A DNA stretch of 28,771 nt from DASWUD01 sp036401755 (GTDB taxonomy: Bacteria > Pseudomonadota > Gammaproteobacteria > Thiohalomonadales > Thiohalomonadaceae): the NCBI GenBank assembly GCA_036401755.1, contig DASWUD010000070.1:1-28771 (forward strand), read 5' to 3'. Under the pieces are notes generated by a model. The model saw only the letters and a list, made by a program, of their open reading frames with translations, ran no database searches and was not told the DNA's origin. Made by a program: the position numbers and the translations under genes. Positions 14,963 to 22,796 of this stretch are shown one piece after another (the stretch's first letter is position 1; each line of letters begins with the position of its first letter).

Positions 14963-15859
14963 TTAGTGCGCTTCCATGAAGGTGACAGCACTGTCAACCA
15001 CCTCATCGATGTAGAGGTCGCGGAAGAAGTGATCTGCGCCACTGATTTCCACGAGTTGCACCCGCTTGCCATCGGCGATCGGCTGCATTTTGCCGATCAG
15101 ATCGGCCACCACGTTATCTTCGCTGCCGGCGATCACCAGCACCGGCTTGTTCAGCCGCTGCAGCAGATAGGGGGTGTCCATGCGTTGATCATCGTTGTAA
15201 TAGGAGAGAAAGGTGCGGGCGGTGGCGGAGGTATTTTCGCAGTAGATGAGATCAATTCCCTTCATCATCTGCTCGGCCTTGCCACTCTTGACCAGCCTCG
15301 CGGCCTCGGCGAGCCGCGGCGCCAAGGCTTTGTGGAAGCGTTTTTTGTAGTCGGCCGCTGCATAATGCTCGCTCCAGGTTTGTGGTGCCACGAGAATGAG
15401 CGAGCGGATGATCGCATCGTCGTGTTCTGCGGCAAACCAGGCGGTCTGGTTGCCACCGCGGGAGTGGCCGAGCAGTACCACCGACGTAACACCCTGGTCC
15501 TTGAGCCAGTCGAGCCAGCGGCCGATTTCGTCAATGGCATCGGTATGGCGATGGGTATGAGGTATCGCGCAGTCATACATCCCCTTGCGTTCACTCAAGC
15601 CGAGACTCAGGTTGATGGCCAACGAGCTATAGCCCCGCTCCTTGAAGGTGTTTTGCAGTGCCTGAATGATCTCCATACGGTTGTGGGCGAGGGTGCCATG
15701 GGTTATCAGCACTAACGGCTTTTGACGCCACGCCTGGCCCACCGTCTCAAGGTTGGCGGAAATGATCAAACCCTGGTGTTTAAGCGATACCTCCTCGGCA
15801 TGGCAGGTCAAGGCGGCCATCAGCAAGACGAGGGCAGTGAGGGAGGCTACGTGGCGCAT
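14963..15859 (-). CDS. exported alpha/beta hydrolase
   Basis: 298 residues from the ATG at 15859 (minus). The frame is open to 16024, but only this Met is followed directly by a signal peptide (hydrophobic core, cleavage near CHA-EE); GGAG is 11 bases upstream. Alpha/beta-hydrolase fold: PLVLITHGTLAHNR strand and oxyanion region, nucleophile elbow GHSRGG with Ser133, acid Asp248 in AGSEDNVV, and His277 in SGADHFF. The catalytic triad is complete and in the right order. It is probably periplasmic; the substrate (ester or peptide) is unknown. It is transcribed away from tig and appears to be a single gene; its stop lies in a GCACT/AGTGC hairpin (14954-14969). Confidence 0.85.
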   Translation of the reverse strand: MRHVASLTALVLLMAALTCHAEEVSLKHQGLIISANLETVGQAWRQKPLVLITHGTLAHNRMEIIQALQNTFKERGYSSLAINLSLGLSERKGMYDCAIPHTHRHTDAIDEIGRWLDWLKDQGVTSVVLLGHSRGGNQTAWFAAEHDDAIIRSLILVAPQTWSEHYAAADYKKRFHKALAPRLAEAARLVKSGKAEQMMKGIDLIYCENTSATARTFLSYYNDDQRMDTPYLLQRLNKPVLVIAGSEDNVVADLIGKMQPIADGKRVQLVEISGADHFFRDLYIDEVVDSAVTFMEAH

Positions 15860-15909
15860 CTGTACGTGATCTCCAATTGTGAGGGAATTCCGCCCAACAA
15901 GCATTACAC

Positions 15910-15937
15910 TTATTAATAAATGCACACCTGATGTCAA
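15910..15937 (-). promoter_or_regulatory. candidate promoter of the alpha/beta hydrolase with overlapping palindrome
   Basis: On the minus strand a perfect -35 TTGACA (15932-15937) is followed, after about 16 bases, by AT-rich sequence with a weak -10 (TAATAA). That region is the perfect palindrome TTATTAATAA (15910-15919), nested in a wider GCATT/AATGC dyad (15901-15923). The start codon is about 50 bases downstream. The -10 match is poor. Confidence 0.35.
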
Positions 15938-16179
15938 GCACAGCCGTTGCATGTGGACTTTGCCTGGAGCTGTCTGGGTCTGCCACGCAGAAAACCTATC
16001 AACCGTAGGTCTTGGGCTGATCATCCGAACAGCTGCAAGTGGGTTAATTTCCAGATAATCAAACAGATAGATAATGCCCTTGCCTATGGAGGCCGGCTAG
16101 ATGTTTACCTGGGCTTGACGTAAAATGCCCAGTTTTCAGGCCATCTTTCGTCCAAAACACTGGATGAAAGGGCATGAAC

Positions 16180-16208
16180 CTTGAATCGGTTCAACCATGG
16201 ACCCATTG
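16180..16208 (+). promoter_or_regulatory. candidate heat-shock (sigma-32-type) promoter of tig-clpP
   Basis: CTTGAA (16180-16185), a 15-base spacer, then ACCCATTG (16201-16208), close to the sigma-32 pattern CTTGAAA-N11-16-CCCCATNT. It is 87 bases before the tig start. The -35 lies in a TTGAA-TCGG-TTCAA dyad (16181-16194). Heat control of tig/clpP is known in enterics; here it is inferred from the match. Confidence 0.45.
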
Positions 16209-16295
16209 TCTAGACAGGTGAAGTCCGGCATTGGGTGTCGTTTCGGCGCGGTTCGTGCTTGAAATTAACTTAATGAAGTGTGTTGAGGAGTGGCA

Positions 16296-17597
16296 ATGCA
16301 GGTTTCAGTAGAAGCTACCAGCGGTCTTGAGCGGCGGATGACGGTTCAGGTTCCCGAGGAGCGCGTCGAGAAAGAGGTCGAGGGCCGTCTGCAGCGGCTG
16401 GCGCGTACTGCCAAGCTCAAGGGATTCCGTCCCGGCAAGGTTCCGATGAAGGTGGTGAAGAGCCATTATGGCACCCAGGTCCGCCAGGAGGTGGTGGGCG
16501 ACGTCATCCAGTCGAGCTTTTATGAAGCGGTCGTCAAGGAGAATCTGCGCCCGGCCGGCCAGCCTATGATCGAGCCCAAGTCCCTCGATGCCGGCAAGAG
16601 CCTCGAATACACCGCCACCTTCGAAGTGATGCCGGAGATCGAACCCGCCAGCCTCAAGGGTACCACGCTGGAGAAGGTCTCCGCCGAGGTGACCGAGGCC
16701 GATGTGGATGCGATGTTGGAGACCCTGCGCAAGCAGCGCACCCGCTGGGAGGCGGTGGAGCGCGGTGCGAAGGAGGGTGACCGCCTGGTCATCGACTTTA
16801 CGGGCACCATCGACGGCGCCGCTTTCCAGGGCAATGAAGGCAAGCAGGTGCCGGTAGTGATCGGCGCCAAGCGCATGATTAACGGCTTCGAAGAGGGGCT
16901 GGTGGGCGCCAAGGCTGCCGACAAACTGACCCTCGACCTCAAGTTCCCCGAGGAGTACGCCTATAAAGAGGTGGCGGGCAAGCCGGTACAGTTCGCGGTC
17001 ACCGTGCACCGTGTCGAAGAGCCCCATCTGCCCGAACTGGACGACGCATTCGCCAAGAGCTTCGCGGTCACCGAAGGCGGCGTCGCAGCGCTGCGCAAGG
17101 AGGTCCGCCAGAACATGGAGCGCGAGCTGACACAGGCGATCATCGGTCGTGTCAAACAGACGGTGATGGACAAGCTGATCGAGATCAACAAGATCGAGCT
17201 GCCGAAGGCACTAATCAAGCAGGAGGCCGAACAGTTGGCGGCGCAGATGCGCCAGAACATGCATATTCCGGCCGGTAAGTCAGGTGTCAATCTCGATAGC
17301 GCCATGTTCGAGGCACAGGCGCGGCGCCGTGTCGGCCTTGGCCTGCTACTCTCCGAGATCATCAAGCGCAATCAGATGAAGGCCGATCCCGCCAAGGTGC
17401 GTGAACAGGTAGAGACAGTGGCTTCTACCTATGAGCGCCCGGACGATGTGATCAACTGGTACTACGCTGATCGCAACCGTCTGGCCGAGGTGGAGTCGCT
17501 GGTACTGGAAAATCAGGTGGTAGAGTGGGCACTCGGCGAGGCCGACGTCACCGAAACCAAGTCGAGCTTCAACGAACTGATGAACCGCGGTCAATAA
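16296..17597 (+). CDS. tig: trigger factor, ribosome-associated chaperone and prolyl isomerase
   Basis: Binds the ribosome exit tunnel (protein L23) and shields nascent chains. 433 residues from ATG 16296, with GAGGAG 5 bases upstream; the start MQVSVE matches the E. coli protein, so the GTG at 16290 is not used. The ribosome-binding signature GFRPGKVP occupies residues 43-50. The middle FKBP-type domain (about 150-245) shows GDRLVIDFTGTIDG, FQGNEGKQVPVVIG and NGFEEGLVGA. The C-terminal arm domain is helical, with LIEINKIELPKALIKQE. The C-terminus is about as long as in E. coli (432). It is followed after 26 bases by clpP with no terminator, so tig-clpP are probably cotranscribed. Confidence 0.97.
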   Translation: MQVSVEATSGLERRMTVQVPEERVEKEVEGRLQRLARTAKLKGFRPGKVPMKVVKSHYGTQVRQEVVGDVIQSSFYEAVVKENLRPAGQPMIEPKSLDAGKSLEYTATFEVMPEIEPASLKGTTLEKVSAEVTEADVDAMLETLRKQRTRWEAVERGAKEGDRLVIDFTGTIDGAAFQGNEGKQVPVVIGAKRMINGFEEGLVGAKAADKLTLDLKFPEEYAYKEVAGKPVQFAVTVHRVEEPHLPELDDAFAKSFAVTEGGVAALRKEVRQNMERELTQAIIGRVKQTVMDKLIEINKIELPKALIKQEAEQLAAQMRQNMHIPAGKSGVNLDSAMFEAQARRRVGLGLLLSEIIKRNQMKADPAKVREQVETVASTYERPDDVINWYYADRNRLAEVESLVLENQVVEWALGEADVTETKSSFNELMNRGQ

Positions 17598-17623
17598 GAC
17601 CGAAACTCAGCAAAGGGGCTGTT

Positions 17624-18262
17624 ATGTACGAGATGAATAACCTGAAGGGAGCACAGCCCATCACCAACCTCGGCCTGGTGCCGATGGTGGTGGAGCAGAC
17701 GTCTCGCGGCGAGCGTGCCTACGACATCTACTCACGGCTGCTCAAGGAGCGCGTCATTTTCTGTGTCGGTCCCATCGAGGATCACATGGCCAACCTGATC
17801 GTTGCGCAGCTGTTGTTCCTGGAGTCGGAGAATCCCGACAAGGATATTCATCTCTACATCAACTCCCCGGGCGGTTCGGTGAGTGCCGGTTTGGCCATCT
17901 ACGACACCATGCAGTTCATCAAGCCCAGCGTCAGCACCATGTGCATCGGGTTGGCGGCGAGCATGGGGGCGGTGTTGCTGGCGGGCGGGGCGGCGGGCAA
18001 GCGTTACTGCCTGCCCCACGGCCGGGTGATGATTCACCAGCCTCTGGGTGGTTATCAGGGCCAGGCCACCGATATCGAGATCCATGCCCGCGAAATCATC
18101 AAGATCCGCGAGCAGCTGAACCTGATCCTGGCCAGTCACAGTGGCCAGAGTCTGGAGCAGATCAGTCTCGACACCGATCGTGACAAGTTCATGAGTGGTG
18201 AGGAGGCAAAGGCCTACGGACTCATCGATGCCGTGATGGATCGCCGTACCGACGTCAAATAA
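17624..18262 (+). CDS. clpP: ATP-dependent Clp protease proteolytic subunit
   Basis: Serine protease that forms the double-heptamer chamber degrading substrates unfolded by ClpX. ATG 17624, with AAGGGG about 6 bases upstream; 212 residues including a short N-terminal propeptide region. The catalytic triad is Ser113 (LAASMGAVLLAGG), His138 (VMIHQPLGG) and Asp187 (DTDRDKFMS). INSPGGSVSAGLAIYDTM is the oxyanion and dimer strand region. An in-frame ATG at 17633 is possible but has no better ribosome site. It lies between tig (26 bases) and clpX (127 bases). The longer frame to 17525 runs inside tig and is not real. Confidence 0.97.
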   Translation: MYEMNNLKGAQPITNLGLVPMVVEQTSRGERAYDIYSRLLKERVIFCVGPIEDHMANLIVAQLLFLESENPDKDIHLYINSPGGSVSAGLAIYDTMQFIKPSVSTMCIGLAASMGAVLLAGGAAGKRYCLPHGRVMIHQPLGGYQGQATDIEIHAREIIKIREQLNLILASHSGQSLEQISLDTDRDKFMSGEEAKAYGLIDAVMDRRTDVK

Positions 18263-18342
18263 GGTGGGTGAGTAACCCGACAGGGGTATTTACCCTAGAT
18301 ATAGCAGTACAATTGTGTGCGTGACTTGAAAATTGCGCCAAT

Positions 18343-18367
18343 CCTGTTCATGGTTAACAAGAACAGG
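18343..18367 (+). promoter_or_regulatory. clpP-clpX intergenic hairpin
   Basis: Perfect 7-bp inverted repeat CCTGTTC / GAACAGG around an 11-base loop, 22 bases before the clpX ATG and without a T-run. A second dyad, GGGTA-TT-TACCC (18284-18295), lies nearer clpP. These may be mRNA processing or stabilising structures between the two cistrons, or part of a clpX promoter region (CTTGAAA at 18325-18331). Confidence 0.4.
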
Positions 18368-18389
18368 CGGACATAGCAGAGGAAAGGGC

Positions 18390-19670
18390 ATGAGCGGAGA
18401 TACCACCAATTCGGGCGATAGCGGAAAGCTGCTCTATTGCTCCTTTTGCGGCAAGAGCCAGCACGAAGTTCGCAAGCTGATCGCCGGCCCCTCGGTATTC
18501 ATCTGCGATGAGTGCGTGGAGCTGTGCAATGACATCATCCGCGAGGAGGTCCAGGAGGATTCCGCCGCGGCGGGGCGCAGCAAGCTACCTACACCCCACG
18601 AGATCAAGAAGATCCTCGACGATTACGTCATCGGCCAGTCAAAGGCCAAGAAAGTTCTTTCAGTGGCGGTCTATAACCACTACAAGCGACTCGATTCCCG
18701 GCTGAAAAAGGACGAGGTGGAGATTGCCAAGAGTAACATCCTGCTCATCGGTCCCACCGGCAGCGGCAAGACCCTGCTGGCTGAAACCCTGGCACGGTTG
18801 TTGAACGTCCCCTTCACCATCGCCGATGCCACCACCCTCACCGAAGCAGGTTATGTGGGCGAGGATGTGGAGAACATCATTCAGAAACTGCTGCAGAAGT
18901 GCGACTATGATGTGGAGAAGGCCCAGACCGGCATTGTCTATATCGACGAGATCGACAAGATCTCCCGCAAGTCTGACAACCCCTCCATCACCCGTGACGT
19001 TTCCGGCGAAGGGGTACAGCAGGCACTGCTCAAGCTGATCGAAGGGACCATTGCCTCGGTGCCCCCCCAGGGAGGACGCAAGCACCCCCAGCAGGAGTTC
19101 CTGCAGGTGGATACCTCAAATATCCTGTTCATCTGTGGCGGCGCCTTCGCCGGCCTGGAGCGTGTGCTGCGCGATCGCTCCGAGAAGGGCGGGATAGGTT
19201 TCTCCGCGGAGGTAAAGGGCAAGGCCGAGAAGAAGAGCTCCAACGAATTGCTCAAAATGGTGGAGCCTGAGGATTTGGTGCGCTATGGCCTGATTCCGGA
19301 GTTCGTGGGGCGCCTACCGGTACATGCGGTACTCGAGGAGCTGGATGAAGAGGCACTCATGAGCATCCTGACCGAACCCAAGAATGCCCTGGTCAAGCAG
19401 TACTCCAAACTGTTCGAGATGGAAGATGTGGAGTTGGAGTTTCGTGATGAAGCCCTGCGTGCCGTCGCCCGCAAGGCAATGGAGCGCAAAACCGGCGCGC
19501 GTGGACTGCGTTCCATTCTCGAAAATACCTTGCTCGATATCATGTACGATCTTCCCTCGCTCTCTAGTGTGAGCAAAGTCGTGATCGACGAAGGGGTCAT
19601 CAAAGGCGACTCGGAGCCGTTGATGATCTACGAAAATGCTGAGCCGCAGGTGGCGGCAGAGCATTCCTGA
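18390..19670 (+). CDS. clpX: ATP-dependent Clp protease ATP-binding subunit
   Basis: AAA+ unfoldase that recognises tagged substrates and feeds them to ClpP. ATG 18390 with AGAGGA upstream; 426 residues. The N-terminal zinc-binding domain has Cys17, Cys20, Cys39 and Cys42 (YCSFCGKS, FICDECVELC). Walker A GPTGSGKT is at 121-128, the GYVG pore loop at 154-157, Walker B IVYIDEIDK around 182-190, the ClpP-contact IGF loop in EKGGIGFSAEV, and sensor-2 TGARGLR. All functional elements are intact. A terminator follows, separating it from lon. Confidence 0.97.
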   Translation: MSGDTTNSGDSGKLLYCSFCGKSQHEVRKLIAGPSVFICDECVELCNDIIREEVQEDSAAAGRSKLPTPHEIKKILDDYVIGQSKAKKVLSVAVYNHYKRLDSRLKKDEVEIAKSNILLIGPTGSGKTLLAETLARLLNVPFTIADATTLTEAGYVGEDVENIIQKLLQKCDYDVEKAQTGIVYIDEIDKISRKSDNPSITRDVSGEGVQQALLKLIEGTIASVPPQGGRKHPQQEFLQVDTSNILFICGGAFAGLERVLRDRSEKGGIGFSAEVKGKAEKKSSNELLKMVEPEDLVRYGLIPEFVGRLPVHAVLEELDEEALMSILTEPKNALVKQYSKLFEMEDVELEFRDEALRAVARKAMERKTGARGLRSILENTLLDIMYDLPSLSSVSKVVIDEGVIKGDSEPLMIYENAEPQVAAEHS

Positions 19671-19677
19671 ACAACTG

Positions 19678-19705
19678 GGCCGCGCGTGTCGCGGCCTCTG
19701 TTTTT
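19678..19705 (+). terminator. rho-independent terminator after clpX
   Basis: Perfect 7-bp stem GGCCGCG / CGCGGCC, a 5-base loop, then CTG-interrupted T-rich sequence ending in TTTTT (19701-19705). It starts 7 bases after the clpX stop. Confidence 0.85.
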
Positions 19706-19727
19706 CCTTGCAGTTCGTGGGAGTTTC

Positions 19728-19756
19728 ATTGAATTCGTAAGCTGTGATCCCGATAT
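19728..19756 (+). promoter_or_regulatory. candidate heat-shock (sigma-32-type) promoter of lon
   Basis: ATTGAA (TTGAA at 19729-19733), a 15-base spacer, then CCCGATAT (19749-19756), matching the sigma-32 -10 consensus CCCCATNT at seven of eight positions. It lies just after the clpX terminator and 85 bases before the lon start, as expected for a heat-induced protease gene. Confidence 0.6.
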
Positions 19757-19841
19757 CCTGACAGAGGGACTAACGTCCCACGCATGAGATGGTTGAATGG
19801 CCACTTCATGCTCTTTAGGCGAATCAGCGAGGTAATCTGCC

Positions 19842-22274
19842 ATGGAGCAGAAAAACAAGATTTCCGAAGTGACCGAATCACTGCGTGCGGTGCCGGTGCT
19901 GCCATTGCGCGATGTGGTCGTCTATCCACACATGGTGATCCCGCTCTTTGTCGGGCGAGAGAAATCGATTCAGGCTCTGGAATCGGCCATGGCAACGGAC
20001 AAGGAGATCCTGCTCGTCGCCCAGAAGAGCGCTACCGAAGACGATCCCGGCCCAGATGATCTTTACCGGATTGGCACGCTCTCTACCATATTACAACTGC
20101 TCAAACTCCCTGACGGTACAGTCAAGGTGCTGGTGGAGGGGGTAAGACGTGCCAAGATCATCCATTTCTTGCCCAATGAGGAGTGTTTTACCGCGCAAAT
20201 ATCCGCTCTGGAAAGCGCTGTGTTGCCTGAGCGCGAGGCAGAGGTGCTGGCACGTTCGGTACAAAATCAGTTCGATCAGTATGTGAAGCTCAATAAAAAA
20301 GTTCCACCCGAGGTGATGACCTCGCTGTCGGGGATCGAAGATCCCAACCGCCTCGTGGATACCATCGCCGCACATCTTTCCTTGAAGATTGAAGACAAGC
20401 AGAAGATTCTCGAAATTGTGGACCTGCGCGAGCGCTTTGAGCATCTGATCGCCCTGCTGGAGACCGAGCTGGATCTGCTGCAAGTGGAAAAGCGGATCCG
20501 CAGCCGCGTCAAGCGCCAGATGGAGAAGAGTCAGCGCGAGTACTATCTCAATGAGCAGATGAAGGCGATCCAGAAAGAACTGGGTGAGCTCGACGAGACT
20601 CCCAACGAACTCGAAGAGATGGAGCGCCGGATCGACAAGGCTGGTATGAGCAAGGAAGCAAAGAGCAAGGCCACTGCCGAACTCAACAAACTGAAGATGA
20701 TGTCGCCCATGTCAGCCGAAGCGACGGTGGTGCGTAATTATCTTGATTGGCTGATCAATGTGCCGTGGAAAAAACGCTCCAAGGTGCGTCACGATTTGGC
20801 TCTCGCCGAGCAGGTGCTCGAAGAGGATCACTACGGTCTCGAAGAGGTGAAGGCGCGGATCCTCGAATATCTCGCGGTGCAGCAGCGTGTCGCCAAATTG
20901 AAAGGACCGATCCTCTGCCTGGTCGGTCCTCCCGGGGTGGGCAAGACCTCATTGGGCAAGTCGATCGCACGGGCCACAAATCGCCTCTTTGTACGCATGT
21001 CACTCGGCGGGGTGCGCGACGAGGCAGAGATTCGCGGACATCGCCGCACCTATATCGGTTCGATGCCGGGCAAGATCGTGCAGAATCTTTCCAAGATCGG
21101 TACGCGCAATCCGCTCTTCCTGCTCGATGAGATCGACAAGATGTCGATGGATTTTCGTGGCGATCCGGCATCGGCCTTGCTGGAAGTTCTTGATCCAGAG
21201 CAGAACCACAACTTCAACGATCACTACCTCGAGGTCGATTATGATCTCTCCGATGTGATGTTCGTCGCCACTTCCAACTCGATGAATATCCCCGGGCCAC
21301 TGCTTGATCGCATGGAAGTGATCCGCATTCCCGGTTATACCGAGGATGAGAAGCTGAATATTGCTCAGCGCTACCTTGTTCCCAAGGAGTTGGGAGCCAA
21401 TGGGCTGAAGGAGGGCGAACTGGAGATCACCGAAAAGGGTTTGCGTGGCGTGATTCGCTTTTATACGCGTGAAGCGGGCGTGCGCAGTCTGCAGCGTGAG
21501 ATCGCCAAACTCTGTCGCAAGGTGGTAAAGGATATTCTGCTCGGCAAGGCCAAGGCGCCAGTGATTATCAATGAAGATCAACTCGATAATTATCTCGGTG
21601 TGCAGCGTTTCCGGTATGGCCGCGCCGAAGAAAAGGATCAGGTCGGTCAGGTGACGGGCCTGGCCTGGACTGAGGTGGGCGGTGAGCTGCTCAGTATCGA
21701 AACAGCCGTCGTTCCAGGTAAGGGTAAACACATCGTTACCGGTCAATTGGGTGATGTGATGAAGGAGTCGATCCAGGCTGCGATGAGTGTGGTGCGCAGC
21801 CGTGCCAAGATGCTGGGGATCACACCTGACTTCTACGAAAACCGGGATATCCACATTCACGTTCCTGAGGGGGCGATCCCCAAGGATGGTCCGAGCGCGG
21901 GTATCGGTATGTGCACTGCGATTGTCTCGGCGCTCACCGGGATTCCGGTGCGTGCTGATGTGGCGATGACCGGCGAGATCACTCTGCGCGGGGAGGTGCT
22001 ACCCATCGGTGGCCTGAAGGAGAAATTACTTGCCGCGCATCGTGGGGGTATCAAGACCGTACTGATTCCGGAAGATAACCGCCGCAATCTCGAAGATGTT
22101 CCCGAGACCATCAAGCAGAGCCTCGATATCAGGCCTGTGAAGTGGATCGATGAGGTGCTGCAGATTGCCTTGACGCATATGCCGACACCATTGACCGATG
22201 ACAAAGGTACTGATCTGGTCAAGGAGAGTGGCAGCGAAACAGCTACCAAGAGCAGCACGATTCAAACTCATTAA
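19842..22274 (+). CDS. lon: ATP-dependent Lon protease
   Basis: Cytoplasmic AAA+ serine protease that degrades damaged and regulatory proteins. ATG 19842 with GAGG 9 bases upstream; 810 residues. The N-terminal substrate-recognition domain starts LRAVPVLPLRDVVVYPHMVI and is followed by a coiled-coil region (about 200-290). Walker A GPPGVGKT is at 362-369, with LFLLDEIDKM as Walker B. The C-terminal protease domain has the Ser-Lys dyad: Ser685 in PKDGPSAGIG and Lys728 in PIGGLKEKLLAAHRGG. The last ~30 residues are a variable Ser/Thr-rich tail. It has its own heat-shock-like promoter and its own terminator. Confidence 0.98.
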   Translation: MEQKNKISEVTESLRAVPVLPLRDVVVYPHMVIPLFVGREKSIQALESAMATDKEILLVAQKSATEDDPGPDDLYRIGTLSTILQLLKLPDGTVKVLVEGVRRAKIIHFLPNEECFTAQISALESAVLPEREAEVLARSVQNQFDQYVKLNKKVPPEVMTSLSGIEDPNRLVDTIAAHLSLKIEDKQKILEIVDLRERFEHLIALLETELDLLQVEKRIRSRVKRQMEKSQREYYLNEQMKAIQKELGELDETPNELEEMERRIDKAGMSKEAKSKATAELNKLKMMSPMSAEATVVRNYLDWLINVPWKKRSKVRHDLALAEQVLEEDHYGLEEVKARILEYLAVQQRVAKLKGPILCLVGPPGVGKTSLGKSIARATNRLFVRMSLGGVRDEAEIRGHRRTYIGSMPGKIVQNLSKIGTRNPLFLLDEIDKMSMDFRGDPASALLEVLDPEQNHNFNDHYLEVDYDLSDVMFVATSNSMNIPGPLLDRMEVIRIPGYTEDEKLNIAQRYLVPKELGANGLKEGELEITEKGLRGVIRFYTREAGVRSLQREIAKLCRKVVKDILLGKAKAPVIINEDQLDNYLGVQRFRYGRAEEKDQVGQVTGLAWTEVGGELLSIETAVVPGKGKHIVTGQLGDVMKESIQAAMSVVRSRAKMLGITPDFYENRDIHIHVPEGAIPKDGPSAGIGMCTAIVSALTGIPVRADVAMTGEITLRGEVLPIGGLKEKLLAAHRGGIKTVLIPEDNRRNLEDVPETIKQSLDIRPVKWIDEVLQIALTHMPTPLTDDKGTDLVKESGSETATKSSTIQTH

Positions 22275-22282
22275 CCCAATAT

Positions 22283-22319
22283 GCGGAAGCGGGTATTGTT
22301 ATCTCGCTTCCGCTTTATT
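22283..22319 (+). terminator. rho-independent terminator after lon
   Basis: Perfect 9-bp stem GCGGAAGCG / CGCTTCCGC around a 13-base loop, followed by TTTATT. It begins 9 bases after the lon stop codon. Confidence 0.85.
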
Positions 22320-22394
22320 ACGGAAATCTTATTTTCTAATGAGTTTGAAAATGTGTATTCATCTGCGTTTTCTCGATGGATCATGTACTCTTGC

Positions 22395-22424
22395 TTGACA
22401 CGCCTTCGAGGCAGTTGGTATAAA
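22395..22424 (+). promoter_or_regulatory. hupB sigma-70 promoter
   Basis: Perfect -35 TTGACA (22395-22400), an 18-base spacer and -10 TATAAA (22419-22424). Transcription should start near 22431, leaving a leader of about 77 bases before the GTG start of hupB. A perfect inverted repeat straddles the -10. Confidence 0.75.
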
Positions 22425-22436
22425 GCCAGCCTCGAA
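22405..22436. promoter_or_regulatory. 8-bp inverted repeat straddling the hupB -10 element
   Basis: TTCGAGGC (22405-22412) and GCCTCGAA (22429-22436) are exact reverse complements separated by 16 bases that contain TATAAA. The placement is that of an operator or of a structured transcript start. No regulator is assigned. Confidence 0.5.
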
Positions 22437-22441
22437 TGGAA

Positions 22442-22471
22442 ACCGCTGTGGATTACGGCGGTGTTTTTTTT
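22442..22471 (+). terminator. terminator-like hairpin with T8 in the hupB leader (possible attenuator)
   Basis: ACCGC (22442-22446) pairs with GCGGT (22458-22462), followed by G and eight T (22464-22471). It lies after the predicted start of transcription and 36 bases before the GTG start, so readthrough must be allowed for hupB expression. The stem is short unless the T-run pairs with the preceding A residues. Confidence 0.45.
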
Positions 22472-22507
22472 AAATGGAACGAAATAAATTGAAGAGGGGA
22501 GTAGTCG

Positions 22508-22780
22508 GTGAACAAATCTGAACTTATTGATGCCGTAGCTGCTGGTGCAGACATTTCCAAGGCGGCGGCAGGCCGTGCTCTCGACGCGATGATCGATGCT
22601 GTTACCAAGGCTCTTAAGGATGGTGATCAGGTCACTCTGGTTGGTTTCGGGACTTTTCTGGTGCGTGAGCGCGCTGAACGCACCGGCCGCAATCCGCAGA
22701 CGGGCAAGGAGATCACCATCAAGGCAGCAAAAAATCCCAGTTTCAGGGCTGGCAAGGCTCTGAAGGATGCAGTAAACTAG
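22508..22780 (+). CDS. hupB: DNA-binding protein HU-beta
   Basis: Histone-like nucleoid protein that bends DNA as a dimer. 90 residues, the usual HU length, starting at GTG 22508 with AGGGGA 7 bases upstream. N-terminal NKSELIDAVAAGADISKAAA forms the dimer helices; VTLVGFGTFLVRERAERTGRNP is the conserved beta-arm region, including the Pro that intercalates; the C-terminus is FRAGKALKDAVN. The position directly after lon identifies it as the HupB-type copy rather than IHF or HupA. Only 16 bases separate its stop from the tRNA-Val gene, with no terminator. Confidence 0.97.
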   Translation: MNKSELIDAVAAGADISKAAAGRALDAMIDAVTKALKDGDQVTLVGFGTFLVRERAERTGRNPQTGKEITIKAAKNPSFRAGKALKDAVN

Positions 22781-22796
22781 CGCGCCTTTAGTGACT

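Larger units (their letters stand above)
15860..16295. other. divergent intergenic region between hydrolase and tig
   Basis: 436 bases with the promoters of both divergent units. It holds the hydrolase promoter candidate, a CTGGGC-N12-GCCCAG hairpin followed by TTTT (16109-16136), and a heat-shock-like promoter upstream of tig. No tRNA or small ORF with a ribosome site was seen. Confidence 0.5.

Noticed and set aside
14771..15715. 314-codon plus-strand open frame
   Set aside because: Antisense to the exported alpha/beta hydrolase, whose triad and signal peptide are intact; the plus translation is without family motifs.
16109..16136. CTGGGC/GCCCAG hairpin with TTTT as a terminator before tig
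   Set aside because: Short stem with a 12-base loop and only four T, and no gene on the plus strand ends just before it; noted in the intergenic entry only.
21000..21860. 286-codon minus-strand open frame
   Set aside because: Shadow of lon, which is conserved end to end.
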